In this document: piece by piece, positions 17,647 to 25,224 of the stretch
How the letters are laid out: each line of letters begins with the position of its first letter
Numbering within the stretch: the stretch's first letter is position 1
Source of the DNA: Rufibacter roseolus
GTDB taxonomy: Bacteria; Bacteroidota; Bacteroidia; Cytophagales; Hymenobacteraceae
Direction: 5' to 3'
Length of the DNA: 64,000 bases
NCBI RefSeq assembly: GCF_017916365.1
Contig: NZ_JAFMSU010000002.1
Span: 62,001 to 126,000 of the forward strand
Position numbers and translations under genes: made by a program
Notes under the pieces: model-generated
Told to the model about the DNA's origin: nothing
Seen by the model: the letters and a program-made list of their open reading frames with translations, nothing else
The model's database searches: none

Positions 17647-18429
17647 ATGTACGACAACAGAGAATTTGAATTCGGTAACGAGCTGGAGTTCGGCAACGAG
17701 TTTGGGCAGGAATTCGGCCAGGAATATGGTCAGGAGCTTGGCGGTGTCCTAGGGCAGGAGTTTAATCAGGAATTTCTCACCGAGTACCAGGGAGAGAATG
17801 AATACCAAGGTGAAAATGAATACCAGGGCGAGTTAAATGAAAGCCAGGAATTAGAACTAGCCAACGAATTGCTGAGTGTGAGCAATGAGCAGGAATTAAA
17901 CTACTTTCTGGGCAAATTGGTAAAAAGCGCCGGGAAATTCATTAAATCACCTGTAGGTAAAGCCTTGGGTGGTGTTCTTAAAAGCGTGGCCAAAAAAGCC
18001 TTGCCTTGGGCTGCGGGGGCTTTGGGAGGTGCTATTGGTGGGCCGTTGGGTGCCATGGCTGGCCGGCAATTAGGCTCCATGGCTACCAAGCTTTTTGAAT
18101 TGGAACTGGAAGGACTTAGCCCTGAAGACAGAGAATTTGAAGTAGCCCGCGCTTACGTCCGGTTTGCCAATGATGCCCTGCGCAGAGGATCTGCCATGTA
18201 CAGAAGCAATCCGGGTGCCCAACCCAATCAGATTATAAGAGCCGCCCTGAAGCAATCTGCCAGTAAGTATGCCCCAGGCCTTCTGGCTAAAAACGCGGGT
18301 ATAGGGAGAGGTCAGAACGGCTATGGCATGATGGGAGGTGGTAGCCGGCTAAACGGCAATGGTTCAACCGGAGCCAGCCGGGGAAGTTGGGTCAGAAGAG
18401 GTAGGACCTTGGTTATATATGATGCATAA
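17647..18429 (+). CDS. Unrecognised protein with acidic aromatic/Gly repeats and Gly-zipper core (paralogue 2)
   Basis: 260 aa, clearly related to the previous gene: E-F/Y-G-N/Q repeats (about 5-45), then three copies of EYQGEN/EYQGEL, ELANELLSVSNEQELNYFLGKL, a Gly-rich segment (GALGGAIGGPLGAMAG), LELEGLSPEDREFEVARAYV, and the tail WVRRGRTLVIYDA. It is shorter in the Gly-rich core than paralogue 1. Its stop overlaps the start of the next gene by one base (TAATG), so translation is coupled. Similar acidic-repeat, Gly-zipper proteins occur in other bacteria but I cannot name a function. Confidence 0.75.
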   Translation: MYDNREFEFGNELEFGNEFGQEFGQEYGQELGGVLGQEFNQEFLTEYQGENEYQGENEYQGELNESQELELANELLSVSNEQELNYFLGKLVKSAGKFIKSPVGKALGGVLKSVAKKALPWAAGALGGAIGGPLGAMAGRQLGSMATKLFELELEGLSPEDREFEVARAYVRFANDALRRGSAMYRSNPGAQPNQIIRAALKQSASKYAPGLLAKNAGIGRGQNGYGMMGGGSRLNGNGSTGASRGSWVRRGRTLVIYDA

Positions 18430-19769
18430 TGGCCCGGTCTGTTGCTGATAACCAATTCCTGGAGAATGAGGCCACTGCGTTGTTAACCCGGCTGGATATG
18501 GTGAAACCTTTTGCCTTGAATACGCCCATGGTAAGGGCCGCAGCTATTTCAGCAGAAGCCCAGAACGCCATCAGCGAATTAATAAACAAGGTAAGTCTAG
18601 AGGTAAAGCAAAAGGTTAACGCATTCATATCGTGGTTGAACAGCCCCGCCAGCCAGGAGGTTACAGCGGCAGAAGCCCAGACCCGTTTCGCTCTGTTGAA
18701 GCTGCGCTTCAATAACCTGCTGGACCAGCTGGATATTTTTGCCGATGTATTATCCCAAAGGGGGGAGCACAGCACCGGCGTCTGGCTCGCGGGTCTTGAT
18801 GTAATGGCGATGGATGCCCTGGCTTTACCCGTGAGCTATTATCATCCGCCACCATTGGTGTGTTTCCTTGACCGGGGCCACGGTGCTGCCATCAGGCGGG
18901 CCCGCACCAGGTTACCAGGCGGCGATACTAACCCGGTAGGTGTGATTCAGGTACCCCGTGAAAGACTAGTGGGCAGCGGCATTGCCTCCTCGCTCATCCA
19001 TGAAGTTGGGCACCAGGGTTCAGATTTACTTAACCTGATAGAATCTGTAAAAGAAGCCATAAACCTGAAAGTAAAGCAGGCGCAGAACGTACTGGCCTGG
19101 CAGTTGCTAAGCCGGTGGATATCAGAGATTATATCCGACTTCTGGGCCATGGCCCATCTTGGTATAGGTGCCACCACCGGGTTAATAGGCGTAGTAGGCT
19201 TACCCAGTTACTTTGTTTTCAGAATAGGTACCGATGGTCCCCACCCGTTTCCCTGGATTAGAGTTAAAATCAGCCTCGCTTTAGGAAGAGCCCTGTATCC
19301 GCACCCGCAATGGAACTTCATGGAAAAACAATGGGAATCCTTTTATCCCACAAAGGGATTAGAACCCGGTAAACGGCAGATTATTGATTCACTTGAAAAA
19401 ATACTGCCCCAATTCGCCAACCTGCTCATCAATCATAAACCAGAGTCTTTGAAAGGAAAACTGCTGAAGGAAATTTTCCCTTTCAAAGAGCGGCAACCAG
19501 GCAGGCTACAAGAACTTTACCAACGCTGGCGGCATTCGCCCACCTTAATGGAGTCAGCGGCTCCTACCCTGGTTTTTGCGGTACTGGGTCAAGCCAAATA
19601 CAACAGAAGTATTACCTCGGCAGAAGAAAGCCGGATTTTACAACACATGCTCACCCGCTGGGCATTACTGCGTTCGCAGCATTATTGTGTGGCCGGTAAA
19701 CGGCACATGTTAGAAGCCGTGCAGCAGGGAGAACTCCACTATTCACCAAAACAACTTCAACTGATTTAA
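18429..19769 (+). CDS. Unrecognised HEXXH (zincin-like) protein
   Basis: 446 aa. The centre has SSLIHEVGHQGSDLLNL, a zinc-binding HEVGH, and about 45 residues later SEIISDFWAMAHLG, whose Glu/Asp could be the third ligand as in gluzincins. The N-terminal 130 residues are helical and the C-terminal 150 residues are alpha-rich with no known domain. No signal peptide is visible, so it is probably cytosolic. In this cluster it could process one of the two repeat proteins, but that is inference from position only. It is coupled to the preceding gene (TAATG) and 14 nt before the next. Confidence 0.65.
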   Translation: MARSVADNQFLENEATALLTRLDMVKPFALNTPMVRAAAISAEAQNAISELINKVSLEVKQKVNAFISWLNSPASQEVTAAEAQTRFALLKLRFNNLLDQLDIFADVLSQRGEHSTGVWLAGLDVMAMDALALPVSYYHPPPLVCFLDRGHGAAIRRARTRLPGGDTNPVGVIQVPRERLVGSGIASSLIHEVGHQGSDLLNLIESVKEAINLKVKQAQNVLAWQLLSRWISEIISDFWAMAHLGIGATTGLIGVVGLPSYFVFRIGTDGPHPFPWIRVKISLALGRALYPHPQWNFMEKQWESFYPTKGLEPGKRQIIDSLEKILPQFANLLINHKPESLKGKLLKEIFPFKERQPGRLQELYQRWRHSPTLMESAAPTLVFAVLGQAKYNRSITSAEESRILQHMLTRWALLRSQHYCVAGKRHMLEAVQQGELHYSPKQLQLI

Positions 19770-19772
19770 AAC

Positions 19773-19778
19773 AGGAGG
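19773..19778 (+). promoter_or_regulatory. Strong Shine-Dalgarno for the 690-aa protein
   Basis: AGGAGG lies 5 nt before the ATG at 19784. Such a complete Shine-Dalgarno is uncommon in Bacteroidota, where most genes lack one, and it fixes this start. Confidence 0.6.
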
Positions 19779-19783
19779 TTACC

Positions 19784-21856
19784 ATGCAAAAAGACTTAAA
19801 TGTCATCTTTCCGGAGGAGATAGTTGCCGGGGATGATGTATACATTTCACTTGTTCTGGAGAAAGGAAACAGTGCAAAAGATAAAGGATATAATTTTAGG
19901 GACTTTATTGAAGCAAAATCTAATTTCCCCGAATTAGTAATCATAGATTTTCTAACCAAACAGTCTGTTGCACTTAGTAACGCAGCTTATGAAAACAAGA
20001 CTGTTTATTTGGATCCATCAAGAGATGAAGCAAGCCGGGTAGAGTTTATCTGGCACATCAAAGGTGGTAGTTCCATCAGGGAGAATGGCTCCAGACCAGG
20101 ATTATACGAGGTGACAGCCGCTTTTAATAATTCAGAAGGATTTGAAGATATTGATCCAGCTGGCCCCATTAGAGTTAAAATCCTGCCAAAATCAGCGCCT
20201 TCCATAAATACAGTCCCTATCAAGGTCACGCTGAATGAAACCAGGCGTATTGAAACGTCTGATCAACTTCTGTGGGTATTAATCCGGAATCGGACCATAG
20301 ATTTCAACCGGTACAAAAGGTATATGGATAGTGTGATGTGTGACGATGGCGTTTATAGCGCGAACAAACCTAGTGCCCTGCAAAAAACAGTATTTTCCTA
20401 TCGGTTACCTTTCCACAATTCTTCCTCCTACAGTTTACTTAAGTATGCAACAGAGTATTACATGATGCAGGAGTGCGGCTTAGTGCCTAACAATTTATAT
20501 GAAGCCGATGGGGATATTAACTGGGACAGACTGAATGACATTCTGGCGAACGGGAGAAACCTGCAGGATGAATTTAACCGCACTGCTCGGTCAGATATTG
20601 ATTTGTCTTCTATCAGAAATGAATACCTGGAGCAACTTAACGGCGAAGGGGGGTATGCGCTGCCCTATTTTAGCCTCATTCAACAGAAACTAAGTGAAGT
20701 TCCCCTGAAAGAGCCGCATGAGTTGCCAGGAATATTGAGTTTTGTTAATGGTGATATCCAGATACCTTTAAATGGAGAGCTTAGTAAATTTCCTATACCG
20801 CAGGCCTGTTACGGAATTCTGAAATCTAAACTGATAGGCCCTTGTATGGTAGAATTGATATGGTCTTACTGGCACGAGGAGGGTGGATTAGTACAAACCA
20901 TGAACGCCATAAGCCGGAGATTTCAGAACGTGCGGGGAGGTTCAGGCAAAGACCCATTAGCTAATTTGAATATTGATCCGCTAAGACCATTGAATAACCT
21001 TCTATGGACTTATATAGAGGATGAACGGAACCGTTTAAGTCTGAACCGTCGAAACCTGGAATATCAATATGAATATGGTCTTTCCTTGATTGGAAAAGCC
21101 GTGCCCCAATTAGGTGTGGCCGAACATCGCACTAATTTCATCCGGGCTTTCCATAACCTCCTGAAAGCTTGTGTGGATTTTTACAACCAGGCCAACTTTA
21201 CTACGGTTATTCCGGATGCCTTCCCGTTATTAAACCACCTGAGGGAGGTCCACTTGATTTTAGCCGAAGGAGCCCACAATCAGTACGGTGACCTTCCCTG
21301 GACATCCAGGGTAGAGATGCTTATTCAGCAATGGCTGTTATCCAGAACTGAAATGAGGGAGTTTTTAGGGGGCAGAATTATGGTTCCCTATTCTGAAGCC
21401 TGGATGGATAAGGTGGACACTATGAAAACCCTGCAGGATTGGAATGTACCCAACATTACGCATTTCCATGATTTGGGCGTATTTGGAGAGCAGTTGTTAC
21501 TATCTATACGGTTTGGCAGTTGGAATTCCACAACCAGCATTGGCGCTCAGAATGCCGCCAATTGGGCCCACTACTGGCGCAATGAAGTGCAGCGGTATAT
21601 CCATGCCTATAATGCCGTAACGGGCATTGATTTGGGAGCAGATATAACAGATGCCAGGGTTCAGGTTGCAACGGGAGAAGACCGGTTTTTACCACCAGCC
21701 GTCATGATTCAGAAGCAGGCTGCTTTACAGAAAAGCCGGCAACAATATGCATTACAGGCAAATGTAGCCACTCCGGGTTTACTACTTAACAGACCCGCAA
21801 CTGCAATGAGGTCACCATCTATACCGGTACTAGGTCAAAAAAAGTTGAATGGATGA
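19784..21856 (+). CDS. Large unrecognised protein of the 16.7-24.9 kb cluster
   Basis: 690 aa with no family I can name. The first about 150 residues look beta-rich and Ig-like (FPEEIVAGDDVYISLVLEKG, with RPGLYEVTAAFNN near the end). The rest is mostly alpha-helical with many Trp, Tyr and charged residues, including DPLRPLNNLLWTYIEDERNR and NLEYQYEYGLSLIGKA in the middle. No signal peptide or clear nucleotide-binding motif is seen. The last 60 residues are low-complexity, rich in Gln, Ala, Pro and Met. A strong Shine-Dalgarno precedes it and it overlaps the next gene by 8 nt. It may be a scaffold for the cluster. Confidence 0.7.
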   Translation: MQKDLNVIFPEEIVAGDDVYISLVLEKGNSAKDKGYNFRDFIEAKSNFPELVIIDFLTKQSVALSNAAYENKTVYLDPSRDEASRVEFIWHIKGGSSIRENGSRPGLYEVTAAFNNSEGFEDIDPAGPIRVKILPKSAPSINTVPIKVTLNETRRIETSDQLLWVLIRNRTIDFNRYKRYMDSVMCDDGVYSANKPSALQKTVFSYRLPFHNSSSYSLLKYATEYYMMQECGLVPNNLYEADGDINWDRLNDILANGRNLQDEFNRTARSDIDLSSIRNEYLEQLNGEGGYALPYFSLIQQKLSEVPLKEPHELPGILSFVNGDIQIPLNGELSKFPIPQACYGILKSKLIGPCMVELIWSYWHEEGGLVQTMNAISRRFQNVRGGSGKDPLANLNIDPLRPLNNLLWTYIEDERNRLSLNRRNLEYQYEYGLSLIGKAVPQLGVAEHRTNFIRAFHNLLKACVDFYNQANFTTVIPDAFPLLNHLREVHLILAEGAHNQYGDLPWTSRVEMLIQQWLLSRTEMREFLGGRIMVPYSEAWMDKVDTMKTLQDWNVPNITHFHDLGVFGEQLLLSIRFGSWNSTTSIGAQNAANWAHYWRNEVQRYIHAYNAVTGIDLGADITDARVQVATGEDRFLPPAVMIQKQAALQKSRQQYALQANVATPGLLLNRPATAMRSPSIPVLGQKKLNG

Positions 21857-22970
21857 TTTCACATCAGCACTCTACCTGGGTTTCTGTAACCCATCAAGCC
21901 AGGTACCACCCTGGCAGAGGTTAACCACCGGGGTACCAGCAGCATTAAAAGAGCCTTTTTCTAATCAGTATGTGGCAGCCCAGGTAGCAAAAATGCAGGG
22001 ACTGGAAAGAGGGGTCATTTCCCCTTCCTCCCTGCATCTGTTCTGGGATGTGTTTGGCCAGGTGAAGGAAAATACCATCATTCTGGCCGATGACAAATTA
22101 TACGCGGTAGCCAGATGGGGATTGGAAAGGGCTGCTTCCCGCAGGGCCAAGGTAATTTATTTCAAACACCAGGATGCAAAAGATTTGGCTTTGAAATTGA
22201 GACACCATGTAGCCCAGAAAGCTTCCCTTTTGGTTGTTACCGAGGGCTGGTGCCCACATTGCGGTAAACCGGCACCTTTGCCAGAATATGTAAGCCTAAC
22301 CAGGAAATATGACGGGTTGCTTTTAGTAGATGATTCGCAGGCATTTGGTGTTTTGGGCACCGGACGGACAAAAGATCAGCCCTACGGAAAAGGCGGTGGC
22401 GGATTGCTGCAATGGTATGATGTTCAAGGAGATGATATTCTTACCATTTGTTCTTTAGCCAAAGGGCTTGGGGTGCCTTTATCTGTTTTAAGTGGCAGCC
22501 AGCAGCAAATTGAGAAATTCAAAAGTCAAAGCGAAACAAGGGTGCACAGCAGCCCGGTGTCTGCGGCGCATGTGCAGGCTGCTTGCCTGGCTATTGCAGA
22601 AAATAGAAAGCGGGGCAATTTGCTCCGCCTGAAGTTATTTGAAAATGTAAAGTTGTTCCGGGAAAGTTTAGCAAGGATTGGTGTCATCACCCAGGGAGGC
22701 TTTTTCCCGGTGCAGGTATTAAAGCTGCCCAACCGAACAAACCCTTATGCCATGTACAAACTACTGCTGAGCCTGAATGTCAGGGCTTTACTGCTGGCTC
22801 CGCATCAGGGCCAGAAGCCTGAAATCAGTTTTTGCCTGACCGCATTGCATTCACCGGAGCAAATTAAAAGGGCCGCCACCTGCATAAATGAGGCTAACCG
22901 AATATGCCAAAGAAAGGCACAAGCATATGTACCACCAATCACACGTATGTCGTCCGGGCTGTTTATGTAG
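21849..22970 (+). CDS. PLP-dependent aminotransferase-fold enzyme, AONS-like
   Basis: 373 aa, fold type I, nearest to the alpha-oxoamine synthase group (8-amino-7-oxononanoate synthase, glycine C-acetyltransferase). LLLVDDSQAFGVLGTGR holds D161, which would contact the pyridine nitrogen. Family members usually read DEAHSxGxxG here, so the His that normally follows is Gln (Q164). SLAKGLGVPLSVLSG has K205, the predicted Schiff-base lysine. A CPHCGKP motif (135-141) is an unusual insertion and could bind metal. Length fits the family. The 8-nt overlap with the preceding gene shows coupling. The substrate is unknown; joining an amino acid to an acyl group, or a transamination, would be typical. 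Confidence 0.8.
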   Translation: MDDFTSALYLGFCNPSSQVPPWQRLTTGVPAALKEPFSNQYVAAQVAKMQGLERGVISPSSLHLFWDVFGQVKENTIILADDKLYAVARWGLERAASRRAKVIYFKHQDAKDLALKLRHHVAQKASLLVVTEGWCPHCGKPAPLPEYVSLTRKYDGLLLVDDSQAFGVLGTGRTKDQPYGKGGGGLLQWYDVQGDDILTICSLAKGLGVPLSVLSGSQQQIEKFKSQSETRVHSSPVSAAHVQAACLAIAENRKRGNLLRLKLFENVKLFRESLARIGVITQGGFFPVQVLKLPNRTNPYAMYKLLLSLNVRALLLAPHQGQKPEISFCLTALHSPEQIKRAATCINEANRICQRKAQAYVPPITRMSSGLFM

Positions 22971-24015
22971 GCAACAGGCTGCAACTTCTCCTGATTCTGT
23001 TCACCAGGAAGTAAAGTTTCCGGGTAAAGCAGGGATAACGCCGTATGCTGCAACTAATAAAGCTGGTGCACCGGTTACGCAGGCCCGTATCGTAATCTTG
23101 CTCAATGACAGATTACCGGCTTTCGCTATACAAACCATCATCCTGGGCAAAACACCGCATATTACCAGCGGCATCGGTGGTTTGGGCGGTGCCCGCGTTC
23201 CTATCCAGACCAGGGGCAGACGCCAGTTTGTTTCTATACCCAGCAAGGGCGCAAGAGGGAACGGAGGGGTTTTATTTTTACCCGAATCAGGGAGAAATGT
23301 GATTCATTTGCTTACCTGGAATGTAGGCCGCCTGAGCTTAAGCCGCAATGTTGGCAATGAAACGCACGCGGAAACCCAGTTCTTAAACTGGATTAGGGCC
23401 CATTTGCAGCAATACCCTAAATTTTTAAAACGGATCAGGGCTATTCAGATATTAATCAATAATAGTCCTTGCGGTTACTGTACCGCAGATTTATGCGCTT
23501 TTGCCACAAAACATCATTTGGGTAGTAAGCTGAAGATCTCCTGGAAAAGAAACTACAACAAAGGAACTGATAGCACGGCTAATTTACAGAAGCTGAGACA
23601 ATGCGGGATTGTGGCTATTTCCCCTGGTCAATCTGAGCTACTAGCCGAGATAAAGCCCCAACTGAAAAATTTGAAATTAGCCAAGCAACAGCAACATACT
23701 TACCTGCTGGATAAACGCGTGCATTCAAATAAGCCCCAAGCGGTTAACCGCAGAGCAGAGCGGCTAATGACCAACAGTTTAAAACCAACCAGTTTGCTGT
23801 CGCGGGTTTTTGCCAGTCCCCATAACTATGCGCGGGTAAAACAGCTTTTCCAGGGAACAATTAACCAGGGCAATTACCGCCAACGGCCCGATGGCAGCTA
23901 CGAGGCTATCCGGTCTTTTAGGTTTCCTACCGGATGGTCCTATGGTAAGCCAGTTAACCGTTTAAAAGCCATTATTGACCAGAAAGGCAACTGGCATTAC
24001 TACCCCGTCCCTTAG
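22927..24015 (+). CDS. Deaminase-fold protein with HAE/PCxxC motif (toxin-like)
   Basis: About 362 aa from the ATG at 22927; an alternative ATG at 22888 adds 13 residues. Either start overlaps the PLP gene. The central region has ETHAETQFLNWIR and, 33 residues later, NNSPCGYCTADLCAF: the H[AC]E and PCxxC zinc and proton-shuttle signature of the cytidine-deaminase superfamily, spaced like bacterial nucleic-acid deaminase toxins. The C-terminal end (NRLKAIIDQKGNWHYYPVP) is typical of polymorphic toxin tips. No secretion domain or Rhs repeat precedes it and no immunity gene follows. It could therefore be a cluster-internal modifying deaminase instead of a toxin. Confidence 0.72.
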   Translation: MYHQSHVCRPGCLCRQQAATSPDSVHQEVKFPGKAGITPYAATNKAGAPVTQARIVILLNDRLPAFAIQTIILGKTPHITSGIGGLGGARVPIQTRGRRQFVSIPSKGARGNGGVLFLPESGRNVIHLLTWNVGRLSLSRNVGNETHAETQFLNWIRAHLQQYPKFLKRIRAIQILINNSPCGYCTADLCAFATKHHLGSKLKISWKRNYNKGTDSTANLQKLRQCGIVAISPGQSELLAEIKPQLKNLKLAKQQQHTYLLDKRVHSNKPQAVNRRAERLMTNSLKPTSLLSRVFASPHNYARVKQLFQGTINQGNYRQRPDGSYEAIRSFRFPTGWSYGKPVNRLKAIIDQKGNWHYYPVP

Positions 24016-24097
24016 GCCATAGGAGAGAATAAAAAGGCTTTAAGGGCTTCTGTACAGCTGTTTGTGTATACCATATCTATCCTGATTCGCGACCAAT

Positions 24098-24937
24098 ATG
24101 ATAATAGACAGCCATTGCCACGCCGGGAAAGGGGATGGCTTAACTGGCCCCTGGGATACTGATGCGCCCTTAACCGATTACCTCACTTGGGCAAAAGAGG
24201 CCGGAATTCAGAAAACAGTCCTTTTTGCCGCTTTTCATTCTGATTACACCATCGCCAACAAAGAAGTGGCGGGCATTGTTAACCGGCAACCTAACCGGTT
24301 TTACGGGTACGTTTTTATTCATCCTGAACGGGACCGAGGCCGCGTGTTGGCAATAGTAAAAACGGCAGTGCAACAGTATAGATTTTGTGGTATCAAAGTG
24401 CACCGCTACGACGCCCGCATTACCCGGGAGATTTGTGAGGCAGCCCGGAGTTTTCGCCTGCCGGTGTTGTACGATGTCATGGGAGAGGTCTCGGTGGTGG
24501 AGTTACTCGCTACCCAATACCCGGACGTGAATTTTATTATTCCACATTTAGGTAGTTTTGCCGATGACTGGAAAGCGCAAATTTCCTTGATTGACCATTT
24601 GGTGCGTCACCGCAATATTTTCACTGATACTTCCGGCATCCGCCGTTTTGATGTGTTGAAGACAGCGGTGAAAAGGGCCGGTGCCGGTAAGATTTTATTT
24701 GGTTCAGATGGCCCTTGGCTGCACCCGGGTGTTGAGCTCTCCAAAATATACGCCCTGCATTTGCCCGAAAGAGAGCAGCAGATGGTCCTATCGGGTAATT
24801 TCCTGCGCCTGATCTCCAATGTCCGTACCCAGCCGGACTTTACCAGGAAAACGGCTGTGAAACGCCCCGGTGCGCCACCCGCCGACTTTCGCGATCCGTG
24901 GTTAATAGGTCAGGATTTCCTTAATGTCCGGAAGTAA
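24098..24937 (+). CDS. Amidohydrolase family protein (TIM-barrel metal-dependent hydrolase)
   Basis: 279 aa of the amidohydrolase-2 (COG2159-like) type. DSHCH (4-8) is the N-terminal HxH metal site, GIKVH a later strand, NFIIPHLGSF a metal-His strand, and LFGSDGPW supplies the C-terminal catalytic Asp. The barrel appears complete, so it is probably a functional cytoplasmic hydrolase or decarboxylase. It is the last gene of the run, 82 nt after the deaminase. Substrate unknown; adjacency to a PLP enzyme and a deaminase fits small-molecule or nucleobase chemistry. Confidence 0.82.
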   Translation: MIIDSHCHAGKGDGLTGPWDTDAPLTDYLTWAKEAGIQKTVLFAAFHSDYTIANKEVAGIVNRQPNRFYGYVFIHPERDRGRVLAIVKTAVQQYRFCGIKVHRYDARITREICEAARSFRLPVLYDVMGEVSVVELLATQYPDVNFIIPHLGSFADDWKAQISLIDHLVRHRNIFTDTSGIRRFDVLKTAVKRAGAGKILFGSDGPWLHPGVELSKIYALHLPEREQQMVLSGNFLRLISNVRTQPDFTRKTAVKRPGAPPADFRDPWLIGQDFLNVRK

Positions 24938-25224
24938 GGGGGCACTTTTGGCATCCTCTGGTTAAACCTGTGTTGTCAAGGCTGCTTTGGAGCGCTACGA
25001 AGCTCTTTCAGGAAAAATACTGCGGAAATAGCTAGCAGTCAGTAAAAACCGTGCTTATATTAGGATTAAAATCCAATCTATACCCCGCTCTTCATGTAAT
25101 ACAGCCCAACCCGCCATCAGGGGAATTGCTGTATTCTCACCAGAGGCTTCACTATGAACCAAGCCCTTCTGCTACCAAGTAGTAAAAGCATGGCATGGTA
25201 TTTCAAATCATAGTTTCCTAGATC

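Noticed and set aside
25190..25210. Possible sigma54 site just before the activator gene
   Set aside because: TGGCATGGTATTTCA lacks a proper -12 GC and is too weak to call.
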